From Falsiroseomonas ponticola (lineage in GTDB: Bacteria > Pseudomonadota > Alphaproteobacteria > Acetobacterales > Acetobacteraceae), in contig NZ_JAERQN010000008.1 of NCBI RefSeq assembly GCF_016805305.1, forward strand, positions 1-64,000: a DNA stretch of 64,000 nt. The letters run 5' to 3'. The notes under the pieces are model-generated. The model worked only from the letters and a program-made list of their open reading frames with translations, did not search any database and had not been told where the DNA came from. Positions 1-8,254 of the stretch are shown in pieces; position 1 is the stretch's first letter, and each line of letters opens with the position of its first letter. The position numbers and the translations under genes are program-made.

Positions 1-91
1 CGGCGCCGTCATGCGCAAACTCGTCGTCATCCTGAACGCCATGATGCGCACACGACAGCCTTGGGCCACCTCCAACCACCAGACCGCCTGA
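1..91 (+). CDS. IS110-family transposase, C-terminal end only (cut by window edge)
   Basis: The first 91 bases read in one frame as the tail of a protein containing MRKLVVILNAMMRTRQPW and end at TGA (89-91). IS110-family transposases characteristically end with a C-M-R-K-L-hydrophobic-L-N-A-M-hydrophobic-R...P-W segment, and this matches it closely. Only about 30 codons lie in the window, so completeness of the element cannot be judged. No other gene lies between this stop and the 3' end of amiC at 311. A short inverted repeat (CCCAGC at 102-107, GCTGGG at 119-124) lies just after the stop and may mark the subterminal region of the element. Identification is by recalled family motif. Confidence 0.7.
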   Translation, partial: GAVMRKLVVILNAMMRTRQPWATSNHQTA

Positions 92-134
92 CCCCACCAC
101 GCCCAGCGCAAGACGGTTGCTGGGAACCCATGAG

Positions 135-211
135 ATTGGTCGTTGGAGGGAGGGGCGCGGAGCGCGCGCCGGGCAAGCGGTCGTGCCGCGCCCCTCCCTC
201 CAACGACCAAT
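135..211. repeat. 26-bp perfect inverted repeat with 25-nt spacer
   Basis: Bases 135-160 and 186-211 are exact reverse complements over 26 nt (arms begin ATTGGTCGTTGG and end in CCAACGACCAAT). Transcribed in either direction this forms a very strong hairpin. It lies between the end of the IS110-type transposase gene and a twin-hairpin repeat, all in gene-free DNA. It lacks a clean run of T after either arm, so it is not an ordinary Rho-independent terminator. It may belong to the insertion sequence end or to a palindromic repeat family. Confidence 0.85.
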
Positions 212-220
212 AACCTCGCG

Positions 221-285
221 GTCCAGGGGGCCGTTGCCCCCTGGCGAGGGAGAGGTCTGGAGAGGGGCGAGCAGCCCCTCTCCAG
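221..285. repeat. Twin-hairpin palindromic repeat, copy A
   Basis: Two perfect hairpins stand side by side. The first has arms at 223-231 and 236-244 (CCAGGGGGC / GCCCCCTGG, 4-nt loop). The second has arms at 257-268 and 274-285 (CTGGAGAGGGGC / GCCCCTCTCCAG, 5-nt loop). The order of parts (GGTCCAGGGGG, loop, CCCCCTGGCG, short linker, GGTCTGG hairpin) is the same as in 45646-45703, although the stems differ by paired changes. This resembles REP-type extragenic palindromes. It sits downstream of amiC, which reads toward it. Confidence 0.75.
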
Positions 286-310
286 GGCAACCGCCGCAAC
301 GCCAGCCCCG

Positions 311-1510
311 CTACCCCGCTGCCAGCGCCTCCGCCGTTCCCGCCCGTGCCAGCCAGCCATGGATGGCGCGGCCCAGCGCGCGGGCGACCTTGGCGCGGTG
401 GTCGGGGCGTCGGAGGGCGGCTTCGTCGGCGGGGTGGCTAAGGAAGCCCATCTCCACCAGGACGGAGGGGATCTCGGGCGCCTTCAAGACCACGAAGCCC
501 GCCTGGCGGTGGGTGTTGGGCAGCAGGGGCACGTCCTCCCCCAGTTCCTCCACCACCAGCCCGGCCATGCGGGCGCTGCCGGCGCGGGTTTCGGCCCGCA
601 TGAGGGAGAGGAGGATGGCCTGCACCTCGGGCGGCACGGAGGGGAGGCGGAGGCCGCCGGCGCGGTCCGCCAGGTTCTCCCGCCGGGCGAGCGCGCCGGC
701 GAGCGCGTCGGAGCTGTCGCCGAGCGTATAGACGGAGGCGCCGCGCGCACCCGGCGCGCTGTCCGCGTGCAGCGAGACGAAGAGGGTGGCCTGGCGCCGG
801 CGCGCGAATTCGACGCGGTCGCCCAGCGGCACGAAGCGGTCGTTGCTGCGCGTCAGGGCCACCCGGCAGCGGCCGCCGGCCTCCAGCAACTTCTTCAGCT
901 CCTCCGCCGCGGCCAGGACGATGCGCTTTTCCTGCGTGCCGCGGGTGCCGATGGTGCCGGGGTCCCGCCCGCCATGGCCGGGATCGAGCACGACGAGGGG
1001 CAGCGGCCCGGCGCGGGCGGGGCTGCGCGGGGTGCTGGCCCCGGGCTGCGCGCCGCCGGGCTGGGACCGGCCGAGGTTGGAGGCGGTGGCGGTGCCGCTT
1101 TCCGCCAGTGGCCGTCCCGCTGCTGCCAGGCGGGCGAAGCCGCCGGCGGTGGTCGGTTCCAGTTCGATGACCAGGCGCCCGCGGCTTTCCTCCACGCGCT
1201 TCACGGCGGCGGGGCGCAGCAGATCGAGCCGCATCTGCCCGCGTTCCGCGACTCCGCGCCGCACGGGCCCGGCCGAGCCCAGGCTCGCCGGTCCGCGCCA
1301 GGCGGCGCCCGGCGTGGCCAGCACCAGGCGGTTCGGGCGGGTGGCGGCGACCAGGCGCCAGCGCGTGCCGGCCGGCAGGGCCAGGGTCAGCCGCGCGCCG
1401 TCGCCCGCCGGTTCCAGCGTGGCATCGGTGACGGCGGCCTCGGCCGGCCGCGGCGGCGGCAGGGCGGCGAAGGCGAGCGCGAGGCTCGCCAAGGCACGGC
1501 GACCCAGCAT
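311..1510 (-). CDS. amiC: N-acetylmuramoyl-L-alanine amidase (AMIN + Amidase_3)
   Basis: A 399-aa periplasmic amidase that cleaves the amide bond between MurNAc and the stem peptide during septal splitting. Residues 1-26 form a signal peptide (MLGRRALASLALAFAALPPP, then a likely AEA cleavage). An AMIN-type domain spans roughly 27-125, a Ser/Pro/Gly-rich linker about 130-170, and the Amidase_3 catalytic domain about 171-390. Zinc ligands and catalytic glutamates fit the family: H179 (DPGHGG), E194, H248 (SLHAD) and E353 (LVEMGFLS). The start at 1510 was chosen because it puts the signal peptide first; in-frame upstream sequence looks non-coding. AMIN plus Amidase_3 matches AmiC. It stands alone on the minus strand, with the gene-free rne leader behind it. 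No EnvC/NlpD activator is adjacent. Confidence 0.93.
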   Translation of the reverse strand: MLGRRALASLALAFAALPPPRPAEAAVTDATLEPAGDGARLTLALPAGTRWRLVAATRPNRLVLATPGAAWRGPASLGSAGPVRRGVAERGQMRLDLLRPAAVKRVEESRGRLVIELEPTTAGGFARLAAAGRPLAESGTATASNLGRSQPGGAQPGASTPRSPARAGPLPLVVLDPGHGGRDPGTIGTRGTQEKRIVLAAAEELKKLLEAGGRCRVALTRSNDRFVPLGDRVEFARRRQATLFVSLHADSAPGARGASVYTLGDSSDALAGALARRENLADRAGGLRLPSVPPEVQAILLSLMRAETRAGSARMAGLVVEELGEDVPLLPNTHRQAGFVVLKAPEIPSVLVEMGFLSHPADEAALRRPDHRAKVARALGRAIHGWLARAGTAEALAAG

Positions 1511-2378
1511 GGTGTCGGGTAGTCCCCCGCAGGCGCCGGCACCGCCCCCCGGCGCCGGAATGGCGGCATGATGCCATGGCGGGGCGGGCACTTGCCAGCA
1601 TCCGTTGAGATCGCGCTTCAACGGGCGGCACCCCGGGGCCCGCGGGCCGCCGCCGGGGCCGGCTTGCGCCCATCGCACGAATCGGCGATCGGGTGGCGCG
1701 CTGCCCAAAGCCGGGTGTGTGGCCGCGGCGCCTTGTGGCCCCCGGTTGCACCGCCTATGGTGGGTCGCCCCGGTGGCGTCAGCCGCTGGTGGGATCCTTG
1801 TGTTCGCGCGGCCGCCCGGCCCGCATCCCGCCCCGAGATCGTGGCCGGTGATGCGCCAGTGGTGGCCTTAGTCCTGGCATGGTGATCGGGCGCCGCCCAT
1901 CGCCGCGTTTCGCCAGGTGCCGCGGCCCCCGATCCCGCCGGCGCGGCGCATGCGGCGCATCCTTCCCGCTGGCCGGCCCCTGGATTGCTCCTTGGGCACC
2001 GTTCGGCGGGGATGCGTTCCATGCCCACGCCGCCCGCCCGATTGCGCCTGCAACCGGCGCCCCCGCCTGGACCGCTGTCCCCTGGACCGCGTTCGGGAGA
2101 CCAGCTCAAGGGGGCTGCCGATTGAAGGGTTTCCGGGGCAGCGCGAGGCGCGCCCGCCGGGAACGGTCTGCCATGGGGTCACCCCCGGGCTCATCGCTCC
2201 CAATGAACCCAACAGGGTCGTGCCGCCAGGCCGACCCGCCGAGAAGAGGACCGGATCGCCGCCGCATGGAAACCTTCCTGCCGCGATTCCGTCGCTTCCC
2301 GGGCCCCGCCACCCCCTGCCGCCGCTGCCGGCCCCTGGGCGGACCCCCAGGCCAGCGCGGTGCGGAGTCCCCTCACCC
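1511..2378 (+). other. Gene-free 868-nt region, likely long rne promoter/leader
   Basis: No credible gene was found on either strand; the frames open here are typical shadows in very GC-rich DNA. The region holds the divergent promoters of amiC and rne. The rne reading frame is open upstream to 1917, but homology starts only at 2379. Long 5' leaders are known for rne: E. coli autoregulates through its leader, and the sRNA UpsE is made from the rne leader in Rhodobacter. A similar role here is inference. A 7-bp hairpin (1602-1608 / 1618-1624) was noted, with nothing decisive beyond it. Confidence 0.5.
1733..1761 (+). promoter_or_regulatory. Candidate rne promoter
   Basis: TTGTGG (1733-1738) and TATGGT (1756-1761) are separated by 17 bp, an acceptable housekeeping-sigma arrangement in a GC-rich alphaproteobacterium. 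If used, the rne leader would be about 610 nt. This is a match by eye to a loose consensus and other sites cannot be excluded. Confidence 0.25.
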
Positions 2379-5372
2379 ATGACCAAGCGCATGCTGATCG
2401 ACGCATCCCACCCGGAAGAGACCCGGGTGGTGGTGCTGGACGGCAACCGGCTCGAAGCCTTCGACATCGAGTCGGCCAACAGGATGCCCCTCAAGGGCAA
2501 CATCTACCTCGCCCGCGTCGTGCGGGTCGAACCGAGCCTCCAGGCCGCCTTCGTCGAATATGGCGGCAACCGGCACGGCTTCCTCGCCTTCGGCGAGATC
2601 CACCCCGACTACTACCAGCTTCCCGTCGCCGACCGGCAGCGCCTCATCGAGATGCAGCAGGCCGAGGCGCGGGAGGAGCAGGAGCGCGAGGATGCCGAGG
2701 AGGCGGCCCGCGACATCGATGCCGCGCTGAACGGCGCGCTGGAAGCCGCCGCCGCGGCGGAGCTGGAAGCCGAGGCCGCCGAGCCCGAGGCGATCGCGGT
2801 CGTCGAGGTGACGGCCGAGGCACCGCCGGCCGAGACCGTGACAGGCGAGGCCCCCGCCGAAGGCGCCGCGCCCGACGCCCCCGGGCAGCTCGCCGAACAG
2901 CCCGCCGCCGAGGCGGATGCCGAGGCCGCCGCCGAGGAGGATCGCGGCGAGGATGACCGCCGCGAAGATGACCGGCGCGAGGATGACCGGCGCGAGGACG
3001 AATACGAGAGCGTCGGCAACGCCGATGCCCCCCCGCCGGAGACGGTCGGCGGCACGACCGAGGATGACGCGCGCGAACGCCGCATCCCGCCCCGCTTCCT
3101 CCGCCACTACAAGATCCAGGAAGTCATCAAGCGCCGCCAGATCATGCTGGTGCAGGTGGTGAAGGAGGAGCGGGGCTCGAAGGGCGCCGCGCTCACCACC
3201 TACATCTCGCTCGCCGGCCGCTTCTCGGTCCTGATGCCGAATTCGCCCCGCGGCGGCGGCGTCTCCCGCAAGATCACCTCGGCGGCGGACCGCAAGCGCC
3301 TGCGGGAGATCATCGACGAGCAGGGCCTGCCCCAGGGCATGTCGCTGATCGTGCGCACCGCCGGCGCCGCCCGGCCGAAGCCCGAGATCAAGCGGGACTG
3401 CGAATACCTGCTGCGGCTCTGGGACGGCATCCGGGAACGCACCTTCGCGAGCTCCGCCCCCGCCCTGATCTATGAGGAAGCGGACCTCATCAAGCGCTCC
3501 ATCCGCGACGTCTATGGCAAGGACGTCGAGGAAGTGCTGGTGGATGGCGAGGACGCCTACAACGACGCGCGCGAATTCATGCGCATGCTGATGCCGGCCC
3601 ATGCCAGCAAGGTCCGCCCGGTGCGGGACGGCGTGCCGCTCTTCGCCCGCCATGGCGTCGATGCGCAGCTGGACGCCATGCACAGCCCGACCGTGCAGCT
3701 GAAGTCCGGCGGCTACATCGTCATCAACCAGACCGAGGCGCTGGTCGCCATCGACGTGAACTCCGGCCGCGCCACCCGCGACCGGCACATCGAGGACACG
3801 GCGCTGCGCACCAACCTGGAGGCGGCCGACGAGGTCGCGCGCCAGCTCAGGCTGCGGGACCTCGCGGGCCTCATCGTCATCGACTTCATCGACATGGAGT
3901 CGAACAAGCATGACGGGATGGTGGAGCGCCGCCTCAAGGAAGCGCTGAAGCAGGACCGCGCGCGCATCCAGGTCGGCCGCATCAGCCATTTCGGCCTGCT
4001 GGAGATGTCGCGCCAGCGGCTGCGCCCCAGCGTCGTCGAACACGCCTATGTCGCCTGCCCGCATTGCCAGGGCCGCGGCCTGGTGCGCGGCGTGGAAAGC
4101 AGCGGCCTGCAGGTCCTGCGCGCGATCGAGGAGGAAGGCGCCAAGCGCCGCGCCGCCGAGATCATCGTGCATGTCGCGACGCCGGTCATGCTCTGGCTGC
4201 TGAACCGCAAGCGCGAGCGGCTGAGCCAGATCGAGCAGAAATACGCCATGTCCGTGCTGGTGCAGCCGGACGACACGCTGATCCCCCCCGCGCTGCGGAT
4301 CGAGCGCACCCGCGCCCAGAACCCCGACGCCATCGCCGAACGCCCCAGCGCGCTGCGCATGGACTACGCGCCGGAGCCCGAGGAGCCCGAGGTCGATACG
4401 CTGGAGGAGACCGAGGAGGAGGCCCCGCCCCCGCCCCGCCAGCGGGAGCCGCGCGACCAGCGCCCGCCGCGGGAGCCGCGGGCCGAGGGCGGCGCGCCGC
4501 GCGAAGGCGCGCCGGAGGCCGAGGGCGATTCCTCCGCCGAGGGCCAGCGCCGCCGCCGCCGCCGCCGCCGCCGTGGCGGCCGGCGAGAGGGCCTGGAAGG
4601 CCGCCCCGAGGGTTCGGGCGAGGGTGCCAATGCCGGCGCCGAGGATGAGGGCGAGGAGGAGGAGATGAGCGCCGAGGCGGTGGCCGAGGCGATCGCCGAA
4701 TCCGTCGCCGCCTCCCCGGATGCCGATGGCCCGTCGCCGGACGCCGAGGCGCCCGCGCCCGAGGCCGCCGAGGATGAGGGCGCCGCGCGCCGCCGCCGCG
4801 GCCGCCGCGGCGGGCGCCGCCGGCGCGAGGGCGAGGAGGCCGCGGGCGAGGAATCGCCGGCCGCCACCGCGCCGCCGCCGCGCCGCGCGCCGACGCCGGC
4901 CGACCCCTTCGCCGGGCATATGGACGACATCTTCTCCGCCATGGAAGCGGCGGAGGAAGCCGCGGCCCGCGCCGTGACCACGCGCCGCGCCCCGGCGCCG
5001 GCGGCCGCCCCCGTCGTCGAAGCCACCGAGGCGGCGCCCGTCGCGGAGGCCCCCGCCTCGGAAGCCCCCATCGCGGAGGCCCCCGTCGCGGAGGCTCCCG
5101 CCGCGGGAGCGCCTGTCGCCGAAGCCCCCGCCGCCGAAGCCCCGGCCCCGGAAGCACCCGCGCCGGAGGCCCCTTCTGTCACGGTCGGTGCCAGCTTCGA
5201 GGCCCGGGCCGAGGCCAGCTTCACCCCCGCCGCGCCGGAACCTGGCCCGGCGCCCGAAGCCACGCCGCCGGCAGCGCCGGAGGTCGTGGCCGCGCCGCCC
5301 ATCGCCCCGATCGTGCTGGGCGAGGGCGCGGAGGCCGACCTGCCGCGCAAGCGCGGCTGGTGGCGCCGCTGA
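2379..5372 (+). CDS. rne: Ribonuclease E
   Basis: A 997-aa endoribonuclease, the scaffold of the RNA degradosome. The N-terminal S1 domain is split by an acidic insertion of about 150 residues (roughly 95-235), as in other alphaproteobacterial RNase E proteins. Catalytic Asp459 (AIDVNSG) and Asp502 (VIDFIDM) are 43 residues apart, like D303/D346 of E. coli. The zinc-link CPHC (C560, C563) lies 101 residues after the first Asp, also as in E. coli. The C-terminal half is disordered: Arg-rich blocks around 725-735 and 805-820, then Ala/Pro/Glu repeats, ending in RKRGWWRR. In Caulobacter a C-terminal GWW motif binds PNPase, so that role is likely here. The start is MTKRMLIDA, where homology begins. 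The in-frame upstream extension to 1917 is low-complexity and was rejected. Confidence 0.96.
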   Translation: MTKRMLIDASHPEETRVVVLDGNRLEAFDIESANRMPLKGNIYLARVVRVEPSLQAAFVEYGGNRHGFLAFGEIHPDYYQLPVADRQRLIEMQQAEAREEQEREDAEEAARDIDAALNGALEAAAAAELEAEAAEPEAIAVVEVTAEAPPAETVTGEAPAEGAAPDAPGQLAEQPAAEADAEAAAEEDRGEDDRREDDRREDDRREDEYESVGNADAPPPETVGGTTEDDARERRIPPRFLRHYKIQEVIKRRQIMLVQVVKEERGSKGAALTTYISLAGRFSVLMPNSPRGGGVSRKITSAADRKRLREIIDEQGLPQGMSLIVRTAGAARPKPEIKRDCEYLLRLWDGIRERTFASSAPALIYEEADLIKRSIRDVYGKDVEEVLVDGEDAYNDAREFMRMLMPAHASKVRPVRDGVPLFARHGVDAQLDAMHSPTVQLKSGGYIVINQTEALVAIDVNSGRATRDRHIEDTALRTNLEAADEVARQLRLRDLAGLIVIDFIDMESNKHDGMVERRLKEALKQDRARIQVGRISHFGLLEMSRQRLRPSVVEHAYVACPHCQGRGLVRGVESSGLQVLRAIEEEGAKRRAAEIIVHVATPVMLWLLNRKRERLSQIEQKYAMSVLVQPDDTLIPPALRIERTRAQNPDAIAERPSALRMDYAPEPEEPEVDTLEETEEEAPPPPRQREPRDQRPPREPRAEGGAPREGAPEAEGDSSAEGQRRRRRRRRRGGRREGLEGRPEGSGEGANAGAEDEGEEEEMSAEAVAEAIAESVAASPDADGPSPDAEAPAPEAAEDEGAARRRRGRRGGRRRREGEEAAGEESPAATAPPPRRAPTPADPFAGHMDDIFSAMEAAEEAAARAVTTRRAPAPAAAPVVEATEAAPVAEAPASEAPIAEAPVAEAPAAGAPVAEAPAAEAPAPEAPAPEAPSVTVGASFEARAEASFTPAAPEPGPAPEATPPAAPEVVAAPPIAPIVLGEGAEADLPRKRGWWRR
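2949..2993 (+). repeat. 15-bp tandem repeat inside rne (Glu-Asp-Asp-Arg-Arg)
   Basis: Three near-identical 15-bp units (2949-2963, 2964-2978, 2979-2993) encode repeating E-D-D-R-R within the acidic insertion of the RNase E S1 domain. Units differ at one or two bases, and the reading frame is preserved. The charged repeat could vary in copy number between strains by slippage. Confidence 0.85.
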
Positions 5373-5402
5373 TCCCGGCCGCCACGCGGATCGCCTGATC
5401 GG

Positions 5403-5429
5403 GGCCGCCGGGAGCGCATCCCGGCGGCC
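5403..5429 (+). terminator. Perfect 11-bp hairpin after rne (terminator-like, no T-run)
   Basis: Arms 5403-5413 and 5419-5429 pair perfectly (GGCCGCCGGGA / TCCCGGCGGCC) with a 5-nt loop, 30 nt after the rne stop. The downstream bases (TCGTCATT) are not a true T-run, so this may protect the 3' end after Rho termination or processing. Confidence 0.5.
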
Positions 5430-5553
5430 TCGTCATTCCGGCCTGCCGCCAGCCGCATGGCTGCCCTCCCCTCCCCCCGGTTGCAGCCGGGCGGCCAAGC
5501 GGTGATGGTGCGGCGGACCAGCCGGCGGGGCCGGCGCAGGGGGAGTGCATGGC

Positions 5554-6573
5554 GTGGCGCAGCTGACCGTCCTCGAGCCCGAGGGCATGTATCCCGACAC
5601 CGTGCTGGAGCAGGAGATCCTCGGCCCGGCCGTGGACATGCTGCATGGCGGCGCGCCCCACACCGAATCGCTCGACATGCTGTCCGACGATGTCTGCGCC
5701 CGCGTCGATGGCCTGCTGATCTTCCGCCACTGGCTGCGCCCGCAGCACATCGCCCGCTTCCCGAAGCTCAAGGTCGTGGTGCGCATGGGCGTGGGGTATG
5801 ACCGGCTGGACCGCGCGGCCTGCGCGGCGCGCGGCATCACCGTCTGCAACGTGCCGGACTACGGCACCATGGAAGTCGCGGACCATGCGATGTCGCTGGT
5901 CCTGTCGCTGACCCGCGGCGTGATCCTGCACCACGACCTGCAGCGCGAATCGCCGCCGGCCGCCTGGCGCTACGTGGACAGCCCGCTGATCAAGCGCGCG
6001 CAGGAACAGGGCTTCGGCATCATCGGCCTCGGCCGCATCGGCACCGCGGTCGCGCTGCGGGCCAAGGCCTTCGGCTTCAAGGTCCGCTTCTTCGACCCCT
6101 ACCTGCCGAACGGCGTGGACCGCGCGCTGGGCATCGAGCGGGCGCGGACGCTGGAGGAGCTGATGCGCGGCGCCGACATCCTCTCCATCCACGTGCCGGA
6201 CACCCGCACGACGCGGGGCATGATCGGCGCGCGGGAACTGGCCTGGCTGCCCCAGGGCGCCGTGGTGGTGAACACGGCGCGCGGCACCAGCCTCGACATC
6301 GATGCGCTGGAGGCGGCGCTGCGCTCCGGCCACCTGGCCGGCGCGGGGCTCGACGTGATTCCCGTGGAACCGCCGGTGGACCCGGTGCCGGGCCTGCTGG
6401 CCGCCTATCGCGCCCGGGAGGAATGGCTGAAGGGCCGCGTCGTCATCACGCCCCACAGCGCCTTCCACACGCCCCATGCCTGGGACGACATCCGCCGGAA
6501 AAGCGCGGAGACGATGCGGGACGTGCTGGTGCTCGGCCTGCAAACGAATGTGATCCGGCCGGAGCAGGATTGA
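5554..6573 (+). CDS. NAD-dependent D-2-hydroxyacid dehydrogenase (CtBP/PGDH-like)
   Basis: A cytosolic oxidoreductase of the D-isomer-specific 2-hydroxyacid dehydrogenase family, about 339 aa. The Rossmann motif GLGRIG lies at residues 158-163. The catalytic set is present: R243 (NTARG), E272 (IPVEPP) and H301 (TPHSAF). The substrate is not predictable; the closest textual resemblance is to CtBP-type family members. Start choice: the purine-rich GGGGAG at 5540-5545 lies 8 nt before GTG 5554, whereas GTG 5545 overlaps that ribosome-binding site, so 5554 is preferred. It lies 180 nt after rne, with the rne 3' hairpin between, so it is probably transcribed separately. About 320 nt of non-coding DNA follow. 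Confidence 0.85.
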   Translation: MAQLTVLEPEGMYPDTVLEQEILGPAVDMLHGGAPHTESLDMLSDDVCARVDGLLIFRHWLRPQHIARFPKLKVVVRMGVGYDRLDRAACAARGITVCNVPDYGTMEVADHAMSLVLSLTRGVILHHDLQRESPPAAWRYVDSPLIKRAQEQGFGIIGLGRIGTAVALRAKAFGFKVRFFDPYLPNGVDRALGIERARTLEELMRGADILSIHVPDTRTTRGMIGARELAWLPQGAVVVNTARGTSLDIDALEAALRSGHLAGAGLDVIPVEPPVDPVPGLLAAYRAREEWLKGRVVITPHSAFHTPHAWDDIRRKSAETMRDVLVLGLQTNVIRPEQD

Positions 6574-6735
6574 CGGCGCCCGGCTGCATCGCCGTAACAC
6601 TCCCGCGATAAAGGGCACGCCCCGCCCGCGGGGCTGCCCCGGGATCGCCCTCCCGGGCTGCCGAATCATGGCAACCGGGCGGCGAGCTCCCTACACGCAA
6701 CGCGCGAAAGTTTCGGCATCGTTGAAAAAAAGAGA

Positions 6736-6816
6736 TTGACGCGGTGCACACAGTCACACACTAATGTGTGCCGCAGGACAGCGTCAGTCGCTACAAGATT
6801 GACTTCCTTGCCAAGG
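6736..6816 (+). promoter_or_regulatory. Promoter/operator region of the capsule operon
   Basis: The 319-nt gap 6574-6892 holds no gene but includes the only notably AT-richer patch of this region. TTGACG (6736-6741) is followed after 16 bp by CACTAA (6758-6763), a possible -35/-10 pair. Around the -10 is a dyad: GCGGTGCACAC (6741-6751) against GTGTGCCGC (6766-6774), complementary apart from a 2-nt bulge, with CACAC-ACTAAT-GTGTG at its core. Further down is an 11-bp palindrome, CCTTGCCAAGG (6806-6816), next to a second TTGACT (6800-6805). A regulator binding here would control the capsule/lipid genes that start at 6893. Site recognition is by eye. Confidence 0.4.
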
Positions 6817-6892
6817 AGATCAGCGGTTTGGCCCGCCATGAGGCGAAAATCCTGGGATGGCGGCCATCTCCCTGGCGAGGGAACCGGTAGGC

Positions 6893-8167
6893 ATGCACGT
6901 CTTCCTCGACATATCCCGGTTGCTGAGCGTCGCCCATCGGACCGCCCCCTCCGGCATCGACCGGGTCGAACTGGCCTATGCGAGGCACTGGGCCAACCTG
7001 GCTCCAACGGAATGCACCTTCGTCGCGGAAGTTCCCCTGCTGGGCTTCGCGGCCCTGCCGGCCTCGCTCGTCCGTGAACTCGTCACCGCGCTGGAGGAAG
7101 CGTGGGAGAGCGGCACGCGGATCGCGACCGGTGCCGCGCGCCGGGCCCGCCTCTCCCTGCCCTTCGGGCGCGGGGCGCTGGTGGAGGCGCTGCGCAGGCC
7201 GGGCCCGAAATGCTTCCTGCTGGTGTCCCACCGCGCCCTGGAACGGCCGGCGCGGATCGCCGCGCTGCGGCGGCAGGGCTGCCATTTCGTGCCGCTGATC
7301 CATGACCTGATCCCGCTGCACCACCCCGAATTCGCCCGGGCCGGCCATGCGGAGAAGCATCGCCGCCGCATCGTCACCACCGCCGCGCTGGCGGACGCCA
7401 TCATCGTCAATTCCGCCGCGACGGCGGCCGAGCTGATGCCCTGGCTCAGCGCCCGCCCCTCCCCGCCCCAGGTCGCGGTCGCGCCGCTCGGCGTCACGCC
7501 GCCCATGGTGGAAGCGCCGCCCGTGGCGCTGCGCCCCTATTTCGTCGTGCTCGGCACCATCGAGCCGCGCAAGAACCACCTCCTGCTGCTCAATCTCTGG
7601 CGGCAGCTGGCCGGCACCCATGGCGCCGCCGCCCCCCGCCTCGTGGTCGTCGGCCGCCGCGGGTGGGAGAACGAGAACGTGCTCGACATGCTGGAGCGCT
7701 GCAGCGCGCTGGACGGGCTGGTGCGCGAAGCCGGCCCGCTGCCGGACCGCGAAGTGGCCTCCCTGCTGCGCGGCGCGCGCGCCCTGCTCTTCCCCTCCTT
7801 CGCCGAAGGCTTCGGCCTGCCGCTGGCCGAGGCGCTCGCCCTCGGCGTGCCGGCCATCGCCTCCGACCTGCCCGCGCTGCGGGAAGTGGGGGCCGCGGCG
7901 CCGGACTACCTCGACCCGCTCGACGGCTCGGCCTGGCGCGGGGCGGTGCTGGATTATGCACGGTCGGACAGCGTCGGCCGCCGCGCGCAGCTCGGCCGCC
8001 TCGCCAACTGGAAGCCGCCGAGCTGGGAGCGCCACTTCATCGAGGTCGATCGCCTCATGGTGCGCCTGGCGCAGCGGCCGATCGGCCAGCCATCGCTCCT
8101 CCCCGCCGTGCCGGCCCTGGCGCGGCCGGAGCCTGGCGTCGGACGCCGCGATGAAGGCCATCCGTGA
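6893..8167 (+). CDS. Glycosyltransferase family 4 (capsule locus)
   Basis: A 424-aa retaining GT-B glycosyltransferase, the first gene of the capsule region. The N-terminus MHVFLDISRLL...APSGIDRV is typical of a polysaccharide-associated GT group and resembles the GT of 38977-41220 (FDLTDLL...APSGIQRV). The GT4 core contains GTIEPRKNHLLLL, and FAEGFGLPLAEAL supplies the nucleotide-sugar-binding glutamates. No membrane segment is evident. The start was placed at ATG 6893, where homology begins and GCGAGGGAA lies about 10 nt upstream; ATG 6857 would add 12 residues. An 87-nt gap separates it from the PKS gene, on the same strand and probably in the same transcript. It likely adds a sugar to the repeat unit or linker; donor and acceptor are unknown. 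Confidence 0.88.
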   Translation: MHVFLDISRLLSVAHRTAPSGIDRVELAYARHWANLAPTECTFVAEVPLLGFAALPASLVRELVTALEEAWESGTRIATGAARRARLSLPFGRGALVEALRRPGPKCFLLVSHRALERPARIAALRRQGCHFVPLIHDLIPLHHPEFARAGHAEKHRRRIVTTAALADAIIVNSAATAAELMPWLSARPSPPQVAVAPLGVTPPMVEAPPVALRPYFVVLGTIEPRKNHLLLLNLWRQLAGTHGAAAPRLVVVGRRGWENENVLDMLERCSALDGLVREAGPLPDREVASLLRGARALLFPSFAEGFGLPLAEALALGVPAIASDLPALREVGAAAPDYLDPLDGSAWRGAVLDYARSDSVGRRAQLGRLANWKPPSWERHFIEVDRLMVRLAQRPIGQPSLLPAVPALARPEPGVGRRDEGHP

Positions 8168-8254
8168 CGCTGCTCGCCGTCCCGCCGGGCCACACTGCCT
8201 TCCGCCTCGCCCCCCTGCCGAAGCCAGGCCACTGACCGGGACGAGGGCAGCAGC

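Noticed and set aside
1917..2378. N-terminal extension of RNase E by 154 residues
   Set aside because: The added sequence is Pro/Arg-rich without homology; the conserved N-terminus starts at MTKRMLIDA, 2379.
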